Source of the DNA: Endotrypanum monterogeii
Lineage: Eukaryota > Euglenozoa > Kinetoplastea > Trypanosomatida > Trypanosomatidae
Assembly (NCBI GenBank): GCA_000333855.2
Contig: CM007319.1
Location: 1,020,755 to 1,084,754 of the forward strand
Direction: 5' to 3'
Length of the DNA stretch: 64,000 nucleotides
Shown here: piece by piece, positions 1 to 9,693 of the stretch
Numbering within the stretch: the first letter of the stretch is position 1
Layout of the letters: each line of letters opens with the position of its first letter
Notes under the pieces: generated by a model
The model's input: only the letters and a program-made list of their open reading frames with translations
Told to the model about the DNA's origin: nothing
The model's database searches: none
Program-made: the position numbers and the translations under genes

Positions 1-122
1 AAGTAGTTCGACATGAACACGACGACAGGCGACTGTTTGGCCTTCCCCCTGCATTGAAAGCCCACGGACCCCTGCATACTCCCTCCCCTCACTTTGCCAC
101 CCATCACTGCGGCGCTGTCGTC
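1..122. repeat. Dispersed direct repeat, copy A (cut by window edge)
   Basis: Bases 1-122 match 11924-12045 base for base without indels and with about three mismatches, in the same orientation. Similarity stops abruptly after base 122. The left end may continue outside the window. It lies about 190 bases beyond the stop codon of the minus-strand transporter gene, so in or near its 3' untranslated region. A transposed short retroposon fragment is the simplest explanation, but no poly(A) tail or target duplication can be seen. Confidence 0.85.
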
Positions 123-315
123 GTTTGACGCGAAGTAAAGCAACGGCAAGAGAAGCTGCGATGCTTTCTCAGAGAGGCGATACCGTGCAGAGAAGACGCG
201 GAAAGACGAGATCGCGTAGGCTTGACTCAGTGGTAACGGTGGTCGAGAATCAAGAACAAAACAAATCAGAGAGAAATCTGTGAGAGGATTGCACTCACAA
301 TCGCCCTTCAGCTCT
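1..315. other. 3' flank of the first transporter gene
   Basis: This holds repeat copy A at 1-122 followed by about 190 bases of unremarkable sequence reaching the transporter stop codon. I see no gene or RNA in it. Confidence 0.7.
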
Positions 316-2379
316 TCACTTTCCGTCTCCATCCAGGGCTTTCTTCTTCTCTGAGAAAGACTTCTCCTTGGGTTCGACGTTTTTCATGGAGCTAGTGGAT
401 GATTTGGGTCTCATGCCCTCAATGTGAGTCGGGAATCCATCATCGACAACAACCTCGTCGCACTCCTGGCAAGAGCTCGGACGCGAATCGATCTCTTCAC
501 GCAACTGCAGCTCTCTGATACTGGCACCTTGCTCGTCCGGTATTGGCAGCGGGGCACCAACTAGTCCAGAGAGGAAGTTGTGCTGCATCATCCCTGCCGT
601 GACATTTCTCGAGATTGAGATGGGGAGGTTGACGAGGGAGTTATGAGAAAGACGCTGCTCCCCCTGAGAGCCGAGGCGGGGAAAGCCCAGGTAGCTGTAT
701 CGTACACGAGCTGATTTCTCTGCCGAGGTGGATCCGGAGCACAGCCCGTTACTGGAGTCCTCCATCTCCAGCAAGCAGTCCTCCTCCTCCTCCTCCTCCT
801 CCCTGTCACCGGTACCGCTTTCCGACGGAAGGATCAAACCATGTGACAGGTACGCACCAATCAACAGGGGAATGACGGACAAGAGAAACACAAGGTGGTG
901 ATTGAAGGGAAAGGGGCGAGGCTTCTCAATTGACCACGCGAAAAGGGGGGCAAATATGAAGGGGACGACACAACGCACCATGCACGCTGTTGATTGCTGG
1001 ATGCCGAACATGATGCCAACGTTTCCTCGCGGTGCTGTGAGTGAGACAAAGACCATGATAAGTGCGAAGCACCAGCACTCCACCACCTTGCGTAGCATCC
1101 CAAATGCCATGGTATACCAGAACCTGCGGTTCACATCAATGTGTATTGCGACCGGCATGACGGCAGTCAGAAATGCATATGTGATCTGTGAAGCAACCCA
1201 CAGTGTAGTAGGCCCACCTGAACACTGAATCAAACGTGCAAAGACGATGTTCGCGAGGATAGCTGGACCACTGTTCACAAGGACGAGGTTGGCCATGCGC
1301 GAAGGAGACAGCTCGAGACCGCCATGCTCAATGTCCGCTGCTAGCCACAGTGGGAAAATCTGTGCGAATACCATGTCCGAAACGGAGATCAACATCGATA
1401 TAACACAGACGCTCCGCAGCAATGGATTTAAAAAGGCTGCTTTGAACCCAAATGATCTGGGTGGCATTGAGGTCCTTCTGAGATGATTGTCTGTGTTCGC
1501 TTGATGCCTGTGTATAAAATTATTGAGCCCTCTGTAGTCCCTTTCACAAACAATTGCTACATCTGCAGCGTTGTTATCGCACGGCAGGCGCGGTTGGATG
1601 AGCCTCAGCACGGGGGCGAGAATGATCCCTAGGGGGGGCGGCAGCACAGACCGCAGTGGGCGAGCTTCCCTATTGCTTTCTTGCAAGCACATGACACTGA
1701 CAAATACTGCGAAAAGATTGTACACTGCAACAACAGTACTGGGAAGTAAGGCGGGGTGTTTGCCCAGGAAGCTCGTCGGAGAAATGTGTAGGAAGGCGAG
1801 CGATGAGCTCGAGGCGGGATCGTAGAGATAGCCACCAGCAGCTGGACCGAAAAGGGTCCCCACGCCCCACGTGAGGCTGACCAGCGCCATACCCTTGGCT
1901 CTGTTCGTGGCATCTGTCAAGTCATTGATCATCGTCTTGGCCACAATCGAGCAGCCCGCTACGAGGCCATGCACAAAACGCCACAAGCATATGGCCCAAA
2001 CACTGCCGCTGAGCCCAAAGAAAAACATACAGATGGCGCATCCCATGACACCAACAGTGATCGCCAATTTACGGCCCACTGTATCGCTCAGGGCGCCCCA
2101 CATTTTGCCACTGAAAACTTGGCCGAGCATAAAAAGGCCAACAGGAAACCCAGAGGCATAGCCCGACTCCTCCACATTCCAGCCCTTTATCGAAGCGATA
2201 AGGGAGGGTACAAACGGGATCAGCACAGTGCTGCATACGCTTTCTGTTAGCAGTACAACGCAGAGAATAGACAGCTGACCCCACGGCAGCGGTGTTTCCT
2301 TCACCTCTGCAGGATATGTGATGTCTCCCTCCGACGACGACAACGAAGCCTGCGCTGTGATGTGAGCTTCCCTGGTCAT
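316..2379 (-). CDS. Major facilitator superfamily transporter (paralogue 1)
   Basis: A 687-residue polytopic membrane protein of the MFS. The signature between helices 2 and 3, GALSDTVGRK, lies at about residues 95-104, after a first helix starting near residue 33. The DPASSS and YPALLPS-like region after helix 5 and the overall pattern recall the zinc-induced-facilitator/tetracycline-resistance branch; the substrate cannot be read from sequence. A hydrophilic loop of about 80 residues separates the two six-helix halves. The C-terminal tail of about 150 residues is acidic and contains a run of seven glutamates. The frame is open upstream through TTG, but the first ATG is at 2379. A paralogue sits at 17182-19311, sharing the pre-helix-1 TPLP motif, helices 1-3 and the PLFAWSI segment of the last helices. 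Family confident, substrate unknown. Confidence 0.9.
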   Translation of the reverse strand: MTREAHITAQASLSSSEGDITYPAEVKETPLPWGQLSILCVVLLTESVCSTVLIPFVPSLIASIKGWNVEESGYASGFPVGLFMLGQVFSGKMWGALSDTVGRKLAITVGVMGCAICMFFFGLSGSVWAICLWRFVHGLVAGCSIVAKTMINDLTDATNRAKGMALVSLTWGVGTLFGPAAGGYLYDPASSSSLAFLHISPTSFLGKHPALLPSTVVAVYNLFAVFVSVMCLQESNREARPLRSVLPPPLGIILAPVLRLIQPRLPCDNNAADVAIVCERDYRGLNNFIHRHQANTDNHLRRTSMPPRSFGFKAAFLNPLLRSVCVISMLISVSDMVFAQIFPLWLAADIEHGGLELSPSRMANLVLVNSGPAILANIVFARLIQCSGGPTTLWVASQITYAFLTAVMPVAIHIDVNRRFWYTMAFGMLRKVVECWCFALIMVFVSLTAPRGNVGIMFGIQQSTACMVRCVVPFIFAPLFAWSIEKPRPFPFNHHLVFLLSVIPLLIGAYLSHGLILPSESGTGDREEEEEEEDCLLEMEDSSNGLCSGSTSAEKSARVRYSYLGFPRLGSQGEQRLSHNSLVNLPISISRNVTAGMMQHNFLSGLVGAPLPIPDEQGASIRELQLREEIDSRPSSCQECDEVVVDDGFPTHIEGMRPKSSTSSMKNVEPKEKSFSEKKKALDGDGK
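781..802. repeat. (CTC)n trinucleotide tract inside a CDS
   Basis: An in-frame trinucleotide repeat encodes the polyglutamate run in the cytoplasmic tail of the first MFS transporter. It may vary in length between strains without breaking the frame. Confidence 0.8.
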
Positions 2380-2767
2380 TAAATTTACCGCCAACCCTAT
2401 TGCGCTTTCAGATTTGAAAGAGTTTGAAGGAAAATATGGGGACGGTTATGAGAAGGAAAAAAAAATACGGACGCCCTCGCGCAGTAACGAGGCAGACGTC
2501 TGTCAGCGAAACGAGCATGTGTGTGTGTGCGTTTGTGTGTGTCCGGAGGTGGGATTGTACGTGAAAAAAAAAAGAGGCGGACACTTTAACAAAAATGGAA
2601 TACAACGCTTGAGGCAGCGGTCGAGATACACACACAAATGCGCTGAGTACGGTAATATGGTCATCACGAGCAAGGTTATTTGGAGGATGGCATACTTCTT
2701 TTTCAGTCATCGTGAACACTCACAACAGGTATCGGTGCAAGAGCGCGTGGTCGTGGGGGTATCCTGA

Positions 2768-2770
<3 letters not shown>

Positions 2771-2798
<28 letters not shown>
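2771..2798. repeat. (AT)14 microsatellite
   Basis: A perfect dinucleotide run about 390 bases upstream, on the transcript, of the first transporter's ATG. One of a series found between genes in this window. Confidence 0.95.
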
Positions 2799-2801
<3 letters not shown>

Positions 2802-3174
2802 TTTCAGAGTGTGCGCGGTGCCTTTTGGTGCCAGGCAGCACTTATTTGTTGATCAAAGCATATGACGATCCCTGAAGCTTTTTTGTTTGTTTGCCTGAAC
2901 TCGGCTTGGGGTGTGGAAACCTCCGCACGTCCCTGGATTTACTTCGATTTCCATTCGCGTCACCCACACAGTTTGGAATGCATTTGGACGAGCAACGTCA
3001 GTGATACAAATGCAACACTTTTGGCGAGAGACTCCCTTACATTCGATCGGGTTTCACAGTCTGATAAATTGGAAAAAAAAAAAAGGAGTGCGTCACAGTG
3101 AAGAAGAGTAAATTTGAGGTGCAAGAGCAGCAGATAGAAATGATAGCGGAAAAAGAGAAGACAATGCTGAACAA

Positions 3175-3197
3175 ACACACACACACACACACACACA
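3175..3197. repeat. (AC)n microsatellite
   Basis: A perfect AC dinucleotide run in the intercistronic spacer. Confidence 0.9.
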
Positions 3198-3564
3198 TGT
3201 ATCAGCACTGGATACGAAATGGCGTTGTGTGAGTCGTGTGGCGAATTTCAGGAGGGGGATACAGACTGGCGAATTAGCACCAAACACAGAGATACACACA
3301 CAGAGAAAAAAAAAATCCGAGCAGAAAGAGGGGAATGTAGTCATGAGACGTAAATGTAATGTACAAAGAAAACGTTTAGTTGCCGATAGGCGAAAGAGTC
3401 AAGAGACTCTCTCTCTATATAGTCGAAAAAGTAAAAAAAAAAAAAACAGACGTGGACGACGAGAGACATGAGAATACGAGAGCAAAAGAAACAACGGCAG
3501 ACGAGCTACAAAAAAATAAAATAGCGTCCGCCTTAGGAGTGTAAAATCCACCCCCGGATAAAAC

Positions 3565-3584
3565 ATATATATATATATATATAT
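3565..3584. repeat. (AT)10 microsatellite
   Basis: A perfect AT run about 155 bases beyond the stop codon of the small membrane protein gene. Confidence 0.9.
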
Positions 3585-3738
3585 TATTTTTTTTTGTAAA
3601 TACGATTGCTTTTCTCCATGAGTGCACGTTGTCACCCTTTATTCTCGTTTCTCTCCAGCCTGACTGCAGAAAACGTCTGCTGCCAGTGCTCTTGACAATC
3701 AGCCTCTGCTGACATAAGGGGAAAATAAACGATTCTTT

Positions 3739-4245
3739 TTACGTTGGCTGATGCTCTATCGCGCGGACCTGGAGCTCACGAGCGCGTTGCTGCAAATGAC
3801 GCCGTTTCGGTAAAATCCAAAACAGCAAGCCAATATCGATGCACAGCACCATAATAGTGAAGAGATACAGAATAATAACGGCAGTGAAGCGCCTCTGAGG
3901 ACTGAAAACTGCACCCAACTCTGATGATGTGGGAGCGGAGACGTCAGCGCCGAACGACCCACTGTACCCGTCTGCAGTATAGTTGGTCGGGAAATAATTT
4001 TGCGCCAACGTCGTGGCACTTGCCACCCACGAACTCAAGTCGACTGACCCACACAAAAGAGGTAAAATGTTGTTCCCCGTTACCAGAAATGGTGAGAACA
4101 GCGCATGGAGGCCACCGACAGTGCTGGTGTCTGGGGAAATCAAAGTCAAGAACTGCTGCATAAAAAATCGATCGGCGCAGGCGACGTCATTGCAGTCTGG
4201 CACAAAGTCCGTAAAGGACTTCGCGTTGCACAAATGGGAACGCAT
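3739..4245 (-). CDS. Small single-span membrane protein of unknown function
   Basis: I do not recognise this 168-residue protein. One strong membrane segment lies near the C-terminus (about residues 111-136, FTAVIILYLFTIMVL and onward), followed by a short basic tail starting PKRR. The region before it has four cysteines (HLCNAK, DCND, VACAD, PLLCGS) and one NYT glycosylation sequon, as expected for a luminal or extracellular domain. The first ATG is at 4245. The frame stays open for twelve more codons upstream, beginning with GTG, and those codons plus the annotated N-terminus would make a good signal peptide (FFVILFFP then a polar CNAKS). Either the hydrophobic stretch is just the T-rich splice leader read as protein, or the real start is mis-sequenced or lost. 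Complex, non-repetitive sequence supports a real gene; conservation is untested. Confidence 0.6.
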   Translation of the reverse strand: MRSHLCNAKSFTDFVPDCNDVACADRFFMQQFLTLISPDTSTVGGLHALFSPFLVTGNNILPLLCGSVDLSSWVASATTLAQNYFPTNYTADGYSGSFGADVSAPTSSELGAVFSPQRRFTAVIILYLFTIMVLCIDIGLLFWILPKRRHLQQRARELQVRAIEHQPT

Positions 4246-4473
4246 CGGAAAAAAAAGTATAACGAAGAATAAAACACTCACGTGTAAAGAAGAGTCGCGC
4301 TAAGAGTTTCGCGGTTCTACAGCTGGCGTAGCCCCGCTTGAGGCGCACGTTCTCCGCTATGGAACTTCAGGACTACTAGTTGTGGGCGTTTCTGAGAGAC
4401 TTCGCGGGTACGAAGACCTTTTTGTTATTACCCCTCACACAGAAGTTTTCAGGGAAACAACGATATATAAAAG

Positions 4474-4482
<9 letters not shown>

Positions 4483-4505
<23 letters not shown>
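4483..4505. repeat. (AT)n microsatellite
   Basis: A perfect AT run about 240 bases upstream, on the transcript, of the small membrane protein ATG. Confidence 0.9.
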
Positions 4506-6420
4506 AACCGATGTTTACAAAGCGAAGACACGAGAAGGGTTCCTGGCAGCGCTACGCAGTGGATGATGCTCGATATTGTCTGGGCGCTTTGCTGACTTGC
4601 AAAGGAAGCAGTCTTTCTAAGAGATGTCCATATGGTTGCATGTGTTTAAGAAGAGGCCGGGCATTGCGTGCGACGGAGAAGAGATGGAGGAGGGAGGAGA
4701 GTAGCGACTCATTCGTCATAAAATACGATTTTCTTCAATGAAAATTCGATGCCGATTTCCGTGTCCTCGGTGGTCTGACTGTTGAGTAAATCCCTGGTGC
4801 AGCTGCGTCATACAGATTTCCAGAAATTACAAGAAGTGCCTCGCGGCCCTCCACACCTTTTATTTTTTTTTTCTGCTCCGTATCATTAGCCCCCTTCCTC
4901 CGCTTCTGCTGATAACAGACAGATGTATGAGAGGGCTTCATAGAGTGTCTAGCACATTTTCTATTTGAAAGAGCTTCAATATACTTTCACACGAGCTTCC
5001 CGCCCTGACTCTCGCGCGCGCTGCTACGTCAGTGCAACTTCATCAGTTAACCTCCGAGTGTATAGGCAGAGACACTATTTGTTCCGCAGCGGCGTCTCAC
5101 CCTGATGTGCAAGGCCTGCCTGCTTGTCACCCAGTATTCGGACGAAGTTGGAAAAGGAAAGAGGGAGGGGAAGGGAATGGGAAGGTGACGAGTACTACTT
5201 ACCAAGGTGTTTCCGTTTTCGTTGTTGTTATTTGCCTTCGTCGAAAGAAGAAAAAAATCCGCCGTCCCTTCACACTCTCCGCTTCAAACAACGTTTTTTT
5301 AGTTCTCCTTGGCCAATCATGCATCTCCAGATCAGCCCCAAATGACGGTCTCCAATCAAAAATCCCTCAGAAATATCAGCCACACATTGATAACAAACAG
5401 GTATCACGAAAAAAAAAAAAGAATAGCATCTCTGCGCACATCTTCACGCATAGATCCAGACGTACACATGTATACTGAAAGGATTTGTTTTTGTGTATCG
5501 GGTACAGATTCTTGTCATTTATTTTCTCTGTAAAGCTGGTCTAGAGGTCATCTGTTTTCCCTACTCTGGTCCCACAAACGACACCTCTTAATTATATCCT
5601 AAAAAATATATATATAATATACAAACGCATATTTAAATACATTTATTCCTGCAAAAAAAAAAAAAACAGGAGGAAGCAATCGCAAAAAGAAAACACCCCG
5701 GAGCATTTACACATTGCAGTCGGGCCATCTTCGGATGGGGGAGGGGTTGAAAGAGGAACAAAGGAGAGACGATAAGTGGGCAACTCATGAAGAGCACAAG
5801 AGGTCACACACACACACACACCACAAAAAAACAAAAACATCCGGTTACTGTATATATTTCATGTTCCTGTATATCGTTCGGGGAGGGGTGGGGAGTGGAC
5901 TCTTTTTCATTTCCCACTTTCTAACAGTCGTAGGTGGATGGCCACCTACATGTGTTTCACTTCTCTTCTCGAGCATGTAATACTCTTTTCGTTAACTTAG
6001 AGCAACGAGCCTCGATGCTGAGAAAACCTCCTTTCCACCTCCCACCCCGCACCACTTCGTTGTGGCCACTGCATGGAAGGAGTATGCGTTCCGCTTCACA
6101 TGGCGTTATCAAGCAAACAGTTTTTTCGATGAAATCCCGAAACTGACCCCGGAGGTGAGACTCGAAGAAATAGCACATGGGAAAACCCGGGGAGGGGAGG
6201 GGGGAAGGGGGACGGTAAGCGAAAGAATACATAAACCGCACAGCTTGCAGAAAGTGTGTAAGCATGGAAAAACAAAAAGATGTCTATCAAAAAATCCTCG
6301 AGGATCAACCAACTTCCAAGTGAGTGTGCAGAAAGAAAAAAAAGCCACGAACCGATGATCGTTCCCTGTCAAGTCCGCACAGGGTACATAGGGAACGGCA
6401 ACGGCGACTCAAGTAAATAT

Positions 6421-6460
6421 GTATATATGTATATATGTATATATATATATATATATATAT
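6421..6460. repeat. (TA)n tract with interruptions
   Basis: TA-rich tract with two early G interruptions, pure (TA)n from 6438. It creates an artefactual minus-strand frame rich in Tyr and Ile. Confidence 0.9.
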
Positions 6461-9400
6461 CCAGCTGTTCGTCAAGAAATGTATACAAAATACATGAGAT
6501 AAAAGCGCGGTGTACGTATCTCGTAGCAATGTTCCTTGATCCACAGCGAGAAAAGAGAAGGATCCGTGACGTGTGGCCCCGCAAAGAGTAAAAAGTAAAG
6601 ACTGAGGACAGCACACTGGTATTACACGAAATTGAAGCACATGGGGGGGGGGGTAGTCAGCTAGAATCACCAGTCGGCGAAAAAAAAAAAGACATAAAAA
6701 AAATGAAAAATGAATATAGACGTCGCTGTGGAATCCAATAAAACAATAGATATTTGCACATTCTTGAAACAAAGCAGTGCCCCTAAACAGCCACTTGAAT
6801 ACAACCCACTCCCTACAAGGAAAAAAAAAGAATTTCCACTGCATACGGGCCATCAAAAGTCCGTTCTGCGCTCTTTCTTTGTCATGGAAGATTCTTCCCT
6901 GTCAGCATTAGTTTCTCAGGATCCTGCAGATATGACTTATTTTCTTTTTTTCTCACGTGACCTCGTAGAGGATCGCTGTCTTCCTTACCAACGTCTTTAT
7001 GCACATACGGAACGCGAGGAGATCAAAAAAACAAAATGCCGAAGTTGCATACCTTATTTCTGAAAATGCTAAACACACAAAAGTACTGACCCCCATCACG
7101 TCCTCCCTACAGTATGCGCTTGTCTCTTTTCCTGGTCAGTAACACAACCACCGTATTTTTTTTTTGTGTGTGTAGGAGGAGGGGTGTGGGTGGGGGGGGG
7201 GTCCGTGTTTTACTCCCTCTTTTCCCGACGGCAGATGAGCGTAACAAGTTCTGGGCACACGAATCTCCAAAGCGTTAAGGAAAGCAAAGCTGGCAAGGCA
7301 ATGGTGTGCTGGGTCGTAACAGGTATGAAGTCCAACCCCCTAAGGAGAGATGAGTGTAACCTCAACACAAATTCAAAACAACAACAACAACAAAAAAAGC
7401 AGGAATACACACCAAATTAAAGGTGAAAGTCACCCTTTCCTTTCTCGTCAAGTAGGAACGGGAAAGTGGCTAGAGAGGGGGGGAGACACCGATCTACGAG
7501 CTGAATCGATTGTGTACCCTTCTCGCAATTACAGTCACCACTCCTCCAAGTGAGCAGCGAGCACACATTTCAAAGAATACTTGGTTCCAGAGACAACAAG
7601 CTGCATTTTTTTTTTTTAGACGGCCCATAGCCAGTCTGAAAAAACAAAAACACACATCGAAGCGCAGCGTCCCAAAGACCGTAGCTGTGCAACTCCCTTC
7701 AAGGTCACAATCCACAACCCCTCGCCATCCGCAGGATAAGTCCCATCCGTGCGCCCGCTTGCTGTCGCTGCCCTCAAGAATGCAGCCAGGACCGAGAACG
7801 GGTTCTTACCTCTAGCTATGCGAATAATCAACAGAACGTGTTGGGCGGAAGGGGGGAGGGCGGTGCCGTCAGCGGGGCACCGATGGGTGCCCAGAGACAA
7901 CGAGCATTCATTTCAAGGGGCAGAATTGCCCAAGATAGTTCGAGAGAATGAGACACATTTCTGAGAACCGCCCTGTTTCATCCGCAGCAGGTGCTGAGTG
8001 AGGAAGCAAACACTGAGCGGTAAAAAACAAGAGACTCCCTTAACATCGAAATGTTCAGGTGTAGGGACATCGTAAAAACAAGAAAAAAAAAAGAGTGAGC
8101 CTCTGACATTTTCCGGCGTTGAGGGCATCGACTGCGAACAATAATCGAATCGGTTTACCCCACAATCCTCAACAACTTCACCGGCGAACTACCCCCCCCC
8201 CTCCTTCTTTCGCTACTAAAACAAAAACGAAGGGGTAAAAAGATTTCCAGTGTACAACGCATACGCGCACGTCTGCGGTCACAATGAAACCTTGATGCAA
8301 GATTGGAGATGAATGAAATCAGCAAGATCAGAAAAAAAAACGTAGACGGGAGTTTGTTCGAGAACCCTGTCATGGAAAGCGAACGCGGCGGCGAACACAG
8401 GAGAGGGTCTGTGACTGCTCCTCTAGAAGGGTCCTTTTATCCACAGCCCCTCTCATCAATCACGACACGTGTCGACGCCTAGAACCGCTCCGCCGCTGTT
8501 GAGCCCCATCCCTCTCGGCTACGAAGCAAACTCACATGAGCACCCTTGAGGGGAGGGAGAAAAAAAAAAAAAAGAGCTGTCGAACGCCACCAACTGCAAA
8601 ATATATGAAAAAAAAAAAGAAACACCATACAAGAAAAAGTGCTATGAACGAATGTACCCGAGGGACAGGAAAGAGAGCCCTAAATGCGGCTTACAACATA
8701 GTAAGCGCAACAGGAAATGAGGAGTACGACCCACGACGACAAGGTAAATGAGGACGTGGAGTAAAAAAAAAAACCCTAGGATGAGAATAGACAAGAATCC
8801 CTCCCGCCCCACAAAAAAGCACCGCATGCACATGGCCCATGAAGACACCAAAAAAAAGGTAATATTTGCTATATAAATATTTATATGCATGTAGTTAAAG
8901 AATGAGTGGCAAAATGCAGGCGATGAAAAAATATTGGCAACGAGTGCATTAGGTACCGAGAAGGACCCTGAGAAACGACCTAAACCAGAAAAAAAAAAAA
9001 AAAACAACAAGAAATAATGAGTGAATAGAGCATTCACGAGAAAGATCGTGCAGTGTCTCGAGAAAACAAATCCAAGTGAAGCATGAACAGCTAAAACACA
9101 CACCAAATAGAGCAAATGCATAGAAAAAAAAATAAAAAGCAAAAACAGCTAACGGTGCACCCATAGTGACCTCCCCCCCCCACCCACACACACATACACA
9201 CATGAAATGCGAGACAGAGACACAGATGTGTATATGTGTATTAAGGGAGAGAGACGAGAAAAATGGGGAACTGGGAAGCCACATGTGGCAGCAATGTGTA
9301 GCCACATACCGAGACCTTTGATGTGAAGAAGGGACACAGGCAGATCAAAAAGTAAACGGAACGACTAAGAAAATCGAGTGGAGGGACACAAAGTCATCAC

Positions 9401-9518
9401 CCCCCCCGCCCCCCTCCAAAAAAAAATAAAAAAATGTATACAAGCGTGTAGAGTCGAATGCTTGCAGAGGAAAGAAAACAGAGGGAACAACATTTCCTGC
9501 CATTGACCTTGCCCTCGC

Positions 9519-9521
<3 letters not shown>

Positions 9522-9555
<34 letters not shown>
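9522..9555. repeat. (TG)17 microsatellite
   Basis: A perfect TG run ending about 140 bases beyond the stop codon of the lectin-like membrane protein gene. Confidence 0.95.
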
Positions 9556-9556
<1 letters not shown>

Positions 9557-9693
9557 CTCAATGTATCTTCACCACGTGCGCACCTACGCTTGGGCCTAGA
9601 AGAGCCGCGTTCTCGTGCTCAGTGGCAAGCTCATAAGGAGATACTCGCGTGTGGTTTCTTTCACAGTATTTTTTTTTTTCTTTGCAGGCTTTG

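Larger units (their letters stand above)
2380..3738. other. Intercistronic spacer
   Basis: A 1.36-kb non-coding spacer between the small membrane protein gene and the transporter. It contains (AT)14 at 2771-2798, (AC)n at 3175-3197, a second (AT)n at 3565-3584 and several A runs, which read as T-rich tracts on the transcript and are plausible trans-splicing signals. No convincing gene. Confidence 0.7.
4246..9693. other. 5.4-kb gene-free region
   Basis: No gene can be supported here. Open frames are short and follow simple sequence, for example the Tyr-Ile runs encoded by (TA)n at 6438-6460 and Phe/Leu-rich frames encoded by T-rich tracts. It contains (AT)n at 4483-4505, (CA)n at 5805-5821, (TA)n at 6421-6460, (TG)n at 9522-9555, many A runs of 10-14 bases and G or C runs of 7-9. 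A less repetitive patch at about 7640-7960 has frames on both strands (94 codons on minus, 71 on plus), but neither resembles a known family. This is long for a spacer inside a trypanosomatid gene array. Confidence 0.6.

Noticed and set aside
6305..6856. 183-codon minus-strand frame
   Set aside because: Much of it is Tyr-Ile repeats from (TA)n and Phe/Leu from T-rich sequence; no coding character.
8642..9142. 166-codon minus-strand hydrophobic frame
   Set aside because: Built from T-rich, splice-leader-like sequence; hydrophobic residues follow from composition.
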